From NCBI GenBank assembly GCA_030428865.1, contig JAUIEK010000002.1:248001-312000 (forward strand): a DNA stretch of 64,000 bases, given 5' to 3'. The position numbers were made by a program, and so were the translations under genes. The stretch comes from Bacteroidia bacterium (GTDB taxonomy: Bacteria > Bacteroidota > Bacteroidia > Flavobacteriales > Flavobacteriaceae). How positions within the stretch are numbered: the first letter of the stretch is position 1; each line of letters opens with the position of its first letter. Below are positions 1 to 7,763 of this stretch, in pieces. The notes beneath the pieces were generated by a model. The model saw only the letters and a program-made list of their open reading frames with translations. It had not been told where the DNA came from and did no database searches.

Positions 1-178
1 AGCAACAGAAGTTACATCTTTGACTGTTACCAAGTTAGATGGTACTGCAAAAGGAGGAGTGGTTATTGGAATATCCGATCAATTTCAAATTCCTGTAAAG
101 TACATAGGAGTAGGAGAAGGGATAGATGACTTACAAGTGTTTAACAAACACGAATTTGTAGATAGTTTTTTTAAATGA
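1..178 (+). CDS. ftsY: Signal recognition particle receptor FtsY, C-terminal end (partial)
   Basis: The window opens inside this gene; reading from base 2 gives the last 58 residues. They contain the SRP-GTPase closing motifs TKLDGTAKGG and PVKYIGVGEGIDDL, which identify FtsY or Ffh. The ending FNKHEFVDSFFK directly after the guanine-binding loop, with no M domain, fits FtsY. FtsY is the membrane-docked GTPase that receives SRP-bound ribosomes and passes them to SecYEG. In Bacteroidetes it usually lies directly before rimO; here one extra gene separates them. Confidence 0.93.
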   Translation, partial: ATEVTSLTVTKLDGTAKGGVVIGISDQFQIPVKYIGVGEGIDDLQVFNKHEFVDSFFK

Positions 179-194
179 TTAGAAATTTATTGCT

Positions 195-1025
195 ATGAAT
201 TTTTCTAAAAGATACGGTTATAAGGAAATAAGATCACTATTTCAAAAAGAGGAATTAGATTATGAAACTAGAGTAAAGCTTTGGAACATTTTTTACAAAT
301 ATGTTTTAAGAAATGATTCTTTTCATGATGATGTAAAAAACTTTCGAGAAAAGTATTGGATTGATTTTTCAAATGAAAAAATTAGTGAAATGCCCCACTC
401 TAGTTATGATATTACTAAACATATTGAGGAAAGTATCTTTGAGCGTTATAGAAGATGGTGGTTAGTGTTTGATTTAATAGAATTTTCACTTGTAAATTCT
501 ATCTTTCAAGGTTCAGATTATAATGATTATAAATTTAATATAAATGAAATTTTAAAAGCTGAATTAACAGTCTATAGAATTGTAGATAATCAAGTGGTAG
601 AGATATCTGATGATATAGAAATTGAATCACTTGAAAATGCATTAAACACAGATGATCAAAAAAATAGCCTAGATGTTAAGCATTTAAAAGAGTCATTAAA
701 ATTATTGTCAAATAGAGAAAACCCTGATTACAGAAATTCAATTAAAGAATCAATTTCAGCTATAGAGTCTATTTGTAGAAATATTACAGGTGAGAATACT
801 TTAGGTAAGGCAATTAAAAAATTAGAAAAATCAGGAATCGAAATTCATCAACAATTAAAAAACGCGCTTGAGAAACTTTATTTATACACTAATGATAAGG
901 AAACTGGAATTCGTCATGCATTGATTGAAGATGGATATTCTCCGGATTTTGATGAAGCGAAATTCATGTTGGTTACATGTTCAGCTTTTATTAATTATCT
1001 AAAATCAAAGCATTATACCCCATAG
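195..1025 (+). CDS. AbiJ-like abortive-infection protein (AbiJ N-terminal domain plus HEPN-like C-terminal region)
   Basis: The protein has 276 residues. The N-terminus (FSKRYGYKEIR, then DYETRVKLWN) resembles the AbiJ N-terminal domain type 4 seen fused to HEPN-type effectors in phage-defence proteins. The C-terminal 90 residues (SIKESISAIESICR, LGKAIKKLEK, then GIRHALIEDG) look like the conserved end of AbiJ proteins, with an adjacent R-H pair that could be the HEPN ribonuclease centre. It starts 16 bp after the ftsY stop and ends 3 bp before rimO, so it is probably co-transcribed with both. Runs of AAA/AAT and TTA codons make it look richer in A+T than rimO. The assignment is from motif memory. 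An RNase role is inferred; no partner antitoxin is visible. Confidence 0.6.
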   Translation: MNFSKRYGYKEIRSLFQKEELDYETRVKLWNIFYKYVLRNDSFHDDVKNFREKYWIDFSNEKISEMPHSSYDITKHIEESIFERYRRWWLVFDLIEFSLVNSIFQGSDYNDYKFNINEILKAELTVYRIVDNQVVEISDDIEIESLENALNTDDQKNSLDVKHLKESLKLLSNRENPDYRNSIKESISAIESICRNITGENTLGKAIKKLEKSGIEIHQQLKNALEKLYLYTNDKETGIRHALIEDGYSPDFDEAKFMLVTCSAFINYLKSKHYTP

Positions 1026-1028
1026 TTT

Positions 1029-2345
1029 ATGCGTACAAAATCAGTCAAGCAAAATAAAATTAACGTTGTTACATTGGGTTGTTCTAAGAATATTTATGAC
1101 TCAGAGGTTTTAATGGGGCAATTGGAAGCTAATGGAAAACAAGTTGTTCATGAAGATGAAAATGATGAGGGAAATATTGTGGTTATTAATACTTGTGGTT
1201 TTATAGGAAAAGCCAAGGAAGAAAGTGTAGATACTATTTTACATTATGTAGCTAAAAAAGAAGTTGGAGAGGTAGATAAAGTTTTTGTTACAGGTTGTTT
1301 GAGTGAACGTTATAAGCCTGATTTAGAAAAAGAAATAACAGATGTAGATCAGTACTTCGGCACACACGATTTGCCAAATTTGCTAAAAGTTTTGGAGGCA
1401 GATTATAAACATGAACTAATAGGTGAACGATTAACCACTACACCAAAACATTACGCGTATTTAAAAATTGCAGAAGGCTGTGATAGACCGTGTTCCTTTT
1501 GTGCAATTCCTTTAATGAGAGGAAAGCATAAATCAACACCAATAGAAAATCTTGTTAAAGAAGCAGAAAAACTAGCTTCCAATGGAATAAAAGAACTCAT
1601 TTTAATTGCGCAGGATTTAACATATTACGGATTAGATTTATATAAGAAAAGAGCTTTAGCAAACCTATTAAAGGAGCTTACTAAAGTTGAAGGAATTGAA
1701 TGGATTCGCTTACATTATGCTTTTCCAACAGGTTTTCCTGTAGACGTATTGGATGTGATAAAAAACGAACCGAAAGTTTGTAATTATATAGATATTCCAT
1801 TACAGCACATCAATACAGAGGTTTTAAAATCGATGAAGCGCGGAACTACTTATGAAAAAACAACAGCTTTACTTAAAAAGTTTAGAGAAATAGTTCCTGA
1901 TATGGCTATTCGTACAACGCTGATCGTAGGATATCCTGGAGAAACAGAAGAGCAGTTTCAAGAGCTGAAAGATTGGGTTGCGAAAATGCGTTTTGAACGT
2001 TTAGGGGTGTTTGCCTATTCTCATGAAGAAAACACCAGTGCTTATGATTTAGAAGATACCGTTCCTGAAGAAATAAAAGAGAATAGAGTAAATGAGATTA
2101 TGGAGTTACAGTCTCAAATTTCATGGGAAATTAATCAAAATAAAGTAGGAAAAACCTACAGATGTATTTTTGATAGAAAAGAAGGAAATTACTTTTTTGG
2201 GCGTACAGAATACGATTCACCTGATGTGGATAATGATGTTTTGGTTGATGCAAGAAAGCACTATGTTAAAGTAGGAGAGTTTGTTAATATTAAAATTCAT
2301 GAAGCAGGAGATTTTGATTTATATGGAGAGCCTGTGAGAATCTAA
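1029..2345 (+). CDS. rimO: Ribosomal protein S12 (aspartate-C3) methylthiotransferase RimO
   Basis: A radical-SAM methylthiotransferase of 438 residues. The N-terminal UPF0004 domain carries three cluster cysteines (TLGCSKN, INTCGF, VTGCLSE). The radical-SAM signature is CDRPCSFC near residue 151, followed by the TIM-barrel core (IPLQH, IRTTLIVGYPGETEEQF) and a C-terminal TRAM domain (about residues 375-438). LGCSKNIYDSE near the start and the ending DFDLYGEPV are typical of RimO rather than MiaB or MtaB. RimO adds a methylthio group to Asp88 of S12 using two 4Fe-4S clusters. ATG start 3 bp after the upstream defence gene. Confidence 0.95.
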   Translation: MRTKSVKQNKINVVTLGCSKNIYDSEVLMGQLEANGKQVVHEDENDEGNIVVINTCGFIGKAKEESVDTILHYVAKKEVGEVDKVFVTGCLSERYKPDLEKEITDVDQYFGTHDLPNLLKVLEADYKHELIGERLTTTPKHYAYLKIAEGCDRPCSFCAIPLMRGKHKSTPIENLVKEAEKLASNGIKELILIAQDLTYYGLDLYKKRALANLLKELTKVEGIEWIRLHYAFPTGFPVDVLDVIKNEPKVCNYIDIPLQHINTEVLKSMKRGTTYEKTTALLKKFREIVPDMAIRTTLIVGYPGETEEQFQELKDWVAKMRFERLGVFAYSHEENTSAYDLEDTVPEEIKENRVNEIMELQSQISWEINQNKVGKTYRCIFDRKEGNYFFGRTEYDSPDVDNDVLVDARKHYVKVGEFVNIKIHEAGDFDLYGEPVRI

Positions 2346-2438
2346 AAAAATAGATTTGTAAACAAGAGAATATTTTTTATTTAACGAATTAATAAGAATA
2401 AAAAATGGTTGTATGCGTTTTTTATTTTGAAGTTGCGT

Positions 2439-3230
2439 ATGAAATATCGAGATAAAAATATTCGCCTTTTTACTATTTTATTTACTACACTTTTCCTAGT
2501 TCATATAGGAAGAGACGGTACATTTTTAGAGTGGTTGAATAATAAAGATAATTATTATACAGACCTTTTATTTTCGTTTTTAATTACTTTTTTGTGTTGG
2601 GAAGCTACTCGAATAACAATCATTAGATTAGATAAAGTTTATCTGTGGAAAGATAATTTTACTAAAAGAGTATTTATCCAATTAGGTATTACATTATTTC
2701 TTTCTACAATTATCTTATTTTTATTTACACTTATTTATGCTTCTTTTCTAGGAATTCCTTCTCATTGGATTATGGCATGGGATTCTGAGTTTCCTATGGC
2801 ATTACTTTTTGTATTAGTGATTAACCTAATTTATTATTTACTGTACTTAAAAATAGAAGCATCAGCTAAAATTATAACGGATACTAAAATAGTATCTATT
2901 GATTTGGTTGGTATATCGGGAAAAGAGAAAACAAAATTAGAATCAAAAGATATTCTCTACTTTTATTCTAGTAATAAGGTAGTTTTCGTTACTCATAAAA
3001 ATGGAAAAACATACCGAGTAGACTACACACTTTCTGAGCTAGAGCAGAAGCTGCCAAATTCTTTTTTTAGATTGAATAGACAGTTTATTGCTTCTAAAAA
3101 CGCGATTATTTCATACAAGCCATCAGACAATAGAAAGTTAACTGTAAAAATTGTAGACTATTCTTCAGATAAGATTTCAGTTAGCCAGTTAAAAGCAACT
3201 GAATTTAAAGAGTGGTTTAAAAACGAATAG
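2439..3230 (+). CDS. Membrane-anchored LytTR-family transcriptional regulator
   Basis: About 263 residues from the chosen ATG; a TTG ten codons upstream is possible but weaker. The first 150 residues hold four hydrophobic helices (starting near LFTILFTTLFLV, FLITFLCWEATR, LGITLFLSTIILFLF and ALLFVLVINLIYYLL). The last 95 residues form a LytTR DNA-binding domain (LESKDILYFYSSNKVVFV, YTLSELEQKLPNSFFRLNRQFIAS, ISVSQLKATEFKEWF). There is no response-regulator receiver, so the signal is probably sensed in or at the membrane. Two 9-bp LytTR-type half sites overlap its stop codon and precede the serine hydrolase gene, its most likely target. Confidence 0.85.
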   Translation: MKYRDKNIRLFTILFTTLFLVHIGRDGTFLEWLNNKDNYYTDLLFSFLITFLCWEATRITIIRLDKVYLWKDNFTKRVFIQLGITLFLSTIILFLFTLIYASFLGIPSHWIMAWDSEFPMALLFVLVINLIYYLLYLKIEASAKIITDTKIVSIDLVGISGKEKTKLESKDILYFYSSNKVVFVTHKNGKTYRVDYTLSELEQKLPNSFFRLNRQFIASKNAIISYKPSDNRKLTVKIVDYSSDKISVSQLKATEFKEWFKNE

Positions 3231-3256
3231 TTCAGTTTGGTTTTTGCATAGTTCGG
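3227..3256 (+). promoter_or_regulatory. Candidate LytTR operator: two direct 9-bp half sites
   Basis: ATAGTTCAG at 3227-3235 and ATAGTTCGG at 3248-3256 are direct repeats with start-to-start spacing of 21 bp, two helical turns. Each matches eight of nine positions of the published LytTR consensus [TA][AC][CA]GTTN[AG][TG], whose sites are also separated by 12-13 bp. The first copy overlaps the stop codon of the LytTR gene. The pair ends 73 bp before the hydrolase ATG and 43 bp before its candidate -7 box. Confidence 0.55.
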
Positions 3257-3299
3257 TATTATATAACTAAAAATAGCTCATGTTTTTTGCTTTCATGAT

Positions 3300-3307
3300 T
3301 AGTTTTG
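3300..3307 (+). promoter_or_regulatory. Candidate -7 box (TAnnTTTG) for the serine hydrolase gene
   Basis: TAGTTTTG fits the Bacteroidetes -7 consensus TAnnTTTG and lies 22 bp before the ATG at 3330. No clear TTG is present at the -33 distance, which would fit a promoter that needs an activator such as the LytTR protein. Confidence 0.45.
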
Positions 3308-3329
3308 ATCCTGAATTTAAATACTAAAC

Positions 3330-4448
3330 ATGATGAAAAGAATTCGGGTTTTAATACTAGCCATTTTATTAACTAATTTATCTCAATGTACAAACCAAGA
3401 TACACCTAGTTATTCAGGAGATTTAGAAAAAGACCTTTCCAACCAGTTAAATAATTACGTAAACTCTTCTAGTAAAACCCCTGGAGCATGGCTTTCAGTA
3501 AGTTTTGAGGATAATGAGACGATTGATTTAGTAAGTGGCTTTTCTAACAATTCATCTAAAGAAGAACTAACAATAGATCATAGTTTCAGAATTGCAAGTG
3601 TAAGTAAGGTTTTTACAGCGACTGTTATTTTACAATTGGTAGAAGAAAACAACCTTTCATTAAATGATCTGATTACTGAATATTTGGATGCTAATTTACT
3701 TGCAGGATTGCATGATGCTTCTAAATTAAATAGAATTACTATTCAAATGTTGTTACAACATACGAGTGGAATTGATAACTATGTGGAACTAGATTGGGTA
3801 AATACATTGCTTTCTAACCCTTCTCGATTTTGGAACCCAGAGGATTTGTTAAGATATGTAGAAGATAATGGAGGTCCAAAAAACGATCCAGGAAATAGTT
3901 TTTATTATTCAGATACAAACTATGTTTTATTAGGATTAATTATTGAGCAAATAACAGAAAAATCACTACACAAAGTATATCATGAACGAATTATAGATCC
4001 TTTACAAATGAACGATACATATTTAGAAGCTTATGAAAATCCTGATGTTCAAAAGTTAGCCCATGGGTACTATGATAATAGTGATCTTTTTGGTTGGAAC
4101 ACAAGCTCTGATTGGTCTGCTGGCGGACTTGTTTCAACGACGCAAAACCTTTCTAAATTTTTAAGAGCACTTGTTTCTAATGAGCTATTTAACAACGCAA
4201 GCACTTTTTCAATTATGAAAGATTGGTTATCAACAGGTGGTAATTCGTATTATGGTTTGGGTTTGGGTCAATACACAGTTAATAATACAACAATTATAGG
4301 TCATGGAGGTCAAGGTTTTGGATTTACAAGCGGCCTATACTACTACCCAGATAAAGATGTTATTATTTGTGTAGCAGTTAACCAGCAAGCTACAAATATT
4401 GATAATTTTGAAAAATCGGTAATCAATACGATCAATTATTATAAGTAG
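3330..4448 (+). CDS. Serine hydrolase lipoprotein, beta-lactamase/DD-peptidase (class C-like) family
   Basis: The protein has 372 residues. A lipoprotein signal ends in LTNLSQC, so it is predicted to be lipid-anchored in the envelope. The class C/AmpC-like fold is shown by the catalytic tetrad SVSK (FRIASVSKVFTA, about residue 92), a Tyr-rich second motif (YYSDTNYVLLG, about 195) and the third motif HGG (IIGHGGQGFGFTSG, about 325). Such proteins are usually D-amino-acid peptidases or esterases rather than true beta-lactamases. It lies just downstream of the LytTR gene and operator. A strong bidirectional terminator follows. Confidence 0.88.
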   Translation: MMKRIRVLILAILLTNLSQCTNQDTPSYSGDLEKDLSNQLNNYVNSSSKTPGAWLSVSFEDNETIDLVSGFSNNSSKEELTIDHSFRIASVSKVFTATVILQLVEENNLSLNDLITEYLDANLLAGLHDASKLNRITIQMLLQHTSGIDNYVELDWVNTLLSNPSRFWNPEDLLRYVEDNGGPKNDPGNSFYYSDTNYVLLGLIIEQITEKSLHKVYHERIIDPLQMNDTYLEAYENPDVQKLAHGYYDNSDLFGWNTSSDWSAGGLVSTTQNLSKFLRALVSNELFNNASTFSIMKDWLSTGGNSYYGLGLGQYTVNNTTIIGHGGQGFGFTSGLYYYPDKDVIICVAVNQQATNIDNFEKSVINTINYYK

Positions 4449-4451
4449 GAT

Positions 4452-4494
4452 TTTATCATCCCGAAAAACCGAATCGGTTTTTCGGGATGATAAA
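4452..4494. terminator. Bidirectional hairpin terminator between convergent genes
   Basis: Perfect 21-bp arms (4452-4472 and 4474-4494) pair around a single A; the stem includes CCCGAAAAACCGA and ends in A/T runs. It lies between the hydrolase stop (4448) and the stop of the leftward M14 peptidase (4499) and can serve both strands. Confidence 0.9.
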
Positions 4495-4498
4495 AATA

Positions 4499-6985
4499 TT
4501 ATCTTTTTATAGTAGTTGAATTTCTAAAGAAAATTGCATTTACAAAGAAGAGTTTTCCATTGTCCCAAAACGAACGAAATAAAGGATTATCAACCATATA
4601 AACAATGCTTCCACTTCCTTTACGTTCTTCTCCAAATAATAAGGTTTCAGGAATCTTTTCTAAAATATTTTTACCAACAAATCCAGAAACGCTTGGTGTA
4701 GATTTTCCAAAATAAGCAACATTTCCGTTGGGTAAATAATCATAGGCACTGCTGCTTCTTTTTAATGTAAAATATTCTTTTTCATAACCAAAAGCTAAAG
4801 GATGAGTATTATCAACCTTACTTTTAAAAATAGCTCCTGCAATTAAGTTTTTTGCACTTTCTCTTTCTTGATCTGCATATGGAGTTAAATTTGCTTCAGT
4901 ATCTTTAATGTCTTTACTTTTCTTGGTTTTTATGGAAAATCCTTCTTTATCAGCAAAACTTCTTACAGCACCACCAATAGCAATCACGGTTCCGCCACTT
5001 CTAGCAAACCTGCTAACTTTCTCTAATCCAGATTTATTTAAAACGTTTCCGTAATATCCTTCAGGAATAATTAAAACATCATAATTATCTAAATTAACAG
5101 AAGAAAGATAATCTGTGTCTAAAATAGTTAATGGATATTTTAATTGGGTTTCAAAAAAGTGCCAAACTTCACCAAAACTTAACGACGAAGTTCCTTCTCC
5201 AGACAAAACAGCAACTTTTTGAGGATTGATTGGTTTTACACTATAAGAGCCAAAATCTTTACCAGAATCAACAAATCCAGTTTGAACGGAGTGCAGATTT
5301 CTTTTATTCTTGTTAGCTATTTTTATTAATTGTTCGTCAAATGCTGAATTGTTTTTATTGTCAATCCGTAACACGATAAGCGTTCCTGCTTGGTAAGATT
5401 TTCCTTTAATAGAAAAAGGTTTTTCAGAAAAACGCACACGAATATTATTTTTTAAGAGATCTGCTAAAAAAGAAGCATCATCAATACTATTCCATTTTGC
5501 TAAATAAGCATAACTAGATTTATCAACTATGTTGGACGGTATATTTGTTGTATGGAATTTTTGAGTAGATGAAACCTTTGTTTTAGAAGCAATGGCTTTG
5601 AAACCGTGAGCATATGGTAAAGACCAAGCAGTTATATCATAAGTTAAAGAATCAGTTAGTTTAGCATTGGGCTCAAACAATACTTTTACCATTTTTCCTT
5701 TTGGCTGATCGGTATGAATAACAAGATCGTTGTTTGAAACATTCATTTTTTCTTCTTGTCTGGTTTGATAATTATACCCTTTAATCTGACCAACTTTGGT
5801 ATATTCGTATGAAATTTGATGTTTTTCAAGCAAGCGTAACAATCGGTTCGTTTTATCTGCGTTTTCGTTTTTTAACACGTAACTTTTATAGATGAGATTT
5901 TTGTTGTTAAAAAACTTTGCAAACTCTTGATTTAATTTTTCAGCATTTTTAGAGGCTATTTCTACTGTTGATAAACCTGTTGTGGTATGATGTGCCACTC
6001 TATCTTTTAAGGTCAATTCATAACCATGATCGGTATCAATTCCCAATCCAGCCATTCCATGCCCTGCTTGCTCGTACGTCATACCAATTGCTCCCATATA
6101 GGTAGGATAAGTATCTCCGTAACTTGGGTACAATAAATCAAAACTTTCTTTTGTAAAGTAGAGCCAGCCATTTTTGTCAAAGTATTCTGCATGGTTTTTC
6201 CCTATTTGTGTTTGGAAATCACGTTGCCAATCTGTAATAATTTCATGAAAAGGCTCTGCAGCAGGAGCAAAATAATAAGGGTTATTGATAAACTGCTCAT
6301 GAAAATCTACATGAATATGTGGCATCCATTTATTGTAAATAGCCAAACGTTGAGAAGATTCTACCTGTGTTGCCCACGCCCAATCTCTATTTAAATCAAA
6401 TAGATAATGATTTGGTCTACCACTTGGCCAAGGCTCTCTATGTTCTTTTGCATCTTGATTGGAATTGTATGGAGTACTCTTTACTTGATTAAACCAATTT
6501 ACATAACGATCACGACCATCTGGATTAATACATGGGTCTACGATAACAACTGTATTTTTTAACCAATCTTGTTTTTTTGTAATCAGTTCAAAAAGCGTTT
6601 GCATAGCAGCTTCTGTACTAGAAGCTTCATTTCCATGTACGTTATAACTTAGCCAAACAATACCAATATCATTTTTCTCTTTCGATGAAACAAGACCTGT
6701 TTGACCTAAATTGCTTAACCGAATTTCATCTAAATTTTTAATGTTTTCTGAAGAAGAAACATAACCTACATATAAAGGTCTATGCTCATTAGTCTCTCCA
6801 TATTTTTCTAACACAACATTACCTGAAAGTTTACTAACATATTGAAAATATTCAACAACTTTATGATGTCTTGTAAATCGTTCTCCCAATGAGTATCCTA
6901 AAAACTCAGAAGGTGATTGAATGTTTTGAGCTGTTAAAAAAGTAGAGAAAAGAATGATAGATGCAAATAAGAATCTAATTTTCAT
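4499..6985 (-). CDS. Secreted M14-family zinc carboxypeptidase with C-terminal amidotransferase-like domain
   Basis: The protein has 828 residues with a cleavable signal peptide (MKIRFLFASIILFSTFLTAQ). The peptidase_M14 domain shows the zinc ligands in NVHGNEASST (His and Glu) and a later HVDFHEQ, with the proposed catalytic Glu in TYEQAGHG. The last 250 residues (KVAVLSGEGTSSLSFGEVW, DVLIIPEGYYG, GTVIAIGGA) resemble a class I glutamine-amidotransferase or ThuA-like fold, which often follows M14 domains in Bacteroidetes. The likely role is degradation of extracytoplasmic peptides or peptidoglycan-derived peptides. It is transcribed alone, and the end is shared with the terminator at 4452-4494. 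Confidence 0.88.
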   Translation of the reverse strand: MKIRFLFASIILFSTFLTAQNIQSPSEFLGYSLGERFTRHHKVVEYFQYVSKLSGNVVLEKYGETNEHRPLYVGYVSSSENIKNLDEIRLSNLGQTGLVSSKEKNDIGIVWLSYNVHGNEASSTEAAMQTLFELITKKQDWLKNTVVIVDPCINPDGRDRYVNWFNQVKSTPYNSNQDAKEHREPWPSGRPNHYLFDLNRDWAWATQVESSQRLAIYNKWMPHIHVDFHEQFINNPYYFAPAAEPFHEIITDWQRDFQTQIGKNHAEYFDKNGWLYFTKESFDLLYPSYGDTYPTYMGAIGMTYEQAGHGMAGLGIDTDHGYELTLKDRVAHHTTTGLSTVEIASKNAEKLNQEFAKFFNNKNLIYKSYVLKNENADKTNRLLRLLEKHQISYEYTKVGQIKGYNYQTRQEEKMNVSNNDLVIHTDQPKGKMVKVLFEPNAKLTDSLTYDITAWSLPYAHGFKAIASKTKVSSTQKFHTTNIPSNIVDKSSYAYLAKWNSIDDASFLADLLKNNIRVRFSEKPFSIKGKSYQAGTLIVLRIDNKNNSAFDEQLIKIANKNKRNLHSVQTGFVDSGKDFGSYSVKPINPQKVAVLSGEGTSSLSFGEVWHFFETQLKYPLTILDTDYLSSVNLDNYDVLIIPEGYYGNVLNKSGLEKVSRFARSGGTVIAIGGAVRSFADKEGFSIKTKKSKDIKDTEANLTPYADQERESAKNLIAGAIFKSKVDNTHPLAFGYEKEYFTLKRSSSAYDYLPNGNVAYFGKSTPSVSGFVGKNILEKIPETLLFGEERKGSGSIVYMVDNPLFRSFWDNGKLFFVNAIFFRNSTTIKR

Positions 6986-7070
6986 GTGACGATGGTTTTT
7001 TAGGAAAAACCCAAATGTACAGAATATTTTTAAAGAACAAATGAATACTTATTTGAGAGAGAAAGCATTT

Positions 7071-7099
7071 TTGTCTGAGAAGTAAAAATTGTATTTTTG
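7071..7099 (+). promoter_or_regulatory. Bacteroidetes-type promoter for the methyltransferase-bshC pair
   Basis: TTG at 7071-7073, an 18-bp spacer, then TATTTTTG at 7092-7099 match TTG-N18-TAnnTTTG exactly. The -7 box ends only 4 nt before the ATG at 7104, so the transcript probably has almost no 5' leader. Confidence 0.65.
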
Positions 7100-7103
7100 A
7101 GTT

Positions 7104-7763
7104 ATGACTACAAACGAAAGCGACTGTCAGATTTCTGAAATTAATTACAAAGAGCATTGGAATGCTGCTTACACTAAAAACTCTACAGAAAAACTAGGTT
7201 GGTATGAAGAAAAATCGATAAAGACTCTCAAGTTAATAACAAAAACAAAGCTGCCAAAAGAAGCTAAAATCTTAAACGTAGGAGTTGGCTCATCAACTAT
7301 AATAGATAGTTTATTGAAAGAAGGTTATACCAATTTAATAGCCAATGATTTAGCTGAAAAACCATTAGAAAATTTGCAGATTAGATTAGGAGAGAAATCA
7401 AAAAAGGTTACTTTTATTATTGATGACTTGGTCAATCCAACAAAGCTTAATACAGTTCGTGATGTAGATTTATGGAATGATAGGGCTGTATTGCACTTTT
7501 TTTTGAAAGAGGAAGAAAAAAAATCATATTTTAATTTAATTAGAAAGGTTGTTAAACCTGGTGGATATGTAATTATTGCTGTGTTTGCATTAGATGGAGC
7601 AGAAAAATGTTGTGGACTTTCTTTACAACGATATGATGCTCAAATACTCCAAGATTATTTAGGAGATGGTTTTACACTTTTGGAGGAACTTAACCACACA
7701 TTTATAAATCCTTATGGAGGAGAAAGACCGTATGTATATACACTGTTTCAAAGAAAGAATTAA
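7104..7763 (+). CDS. Class I SAM-dependent methyltransferase
   Basis: The protein has 219 residues. Motif I appears as ILNVGVGSSTIIDSL (about residue 58), a second acidic motif as IANDLAEKPLENL, and the post-motif region as LWNDRAVLHFFL, followed by VVKPGGYVIIAVF (motif IV/V). The early YKEHWNAAYTKNSTEKLGWYEE is typical of small thiopurine/tellurite-type methyltransferases. The substrate is unknown. It is immediately followed by bshC (stop and start adjacent), so a link to bacillithiol or sulfur metabolism is possible but unproved. Confidence 0.85.
   Translation: MTTNESDCQISEINYKEHWNAAYTKNSTEKLGWYEEKSIKTLKLITKTKLPKEAKILNVGVGSSTIIDSLLKEGYTNLIANDLAEKPLENLQIRLGEKSKKVTFIIDDLVNPTKLNTVRDVDLWNDRAVLHFFLKEEEKKSYFNLIRKVVKPGGYVIIAVFALDGAEKCCGLSLQRYDAQILQDYLGDGFTLLEELNHTFINPYGGERPYVYTLFQRKN

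Noticed and set aside
2409..2438. TTG start giving ten extra residues on the LytTR regulator
   Set aside because: The internal ATG at 2439 is a normal start before a basic segment and the first helix; nothing supports the extension.
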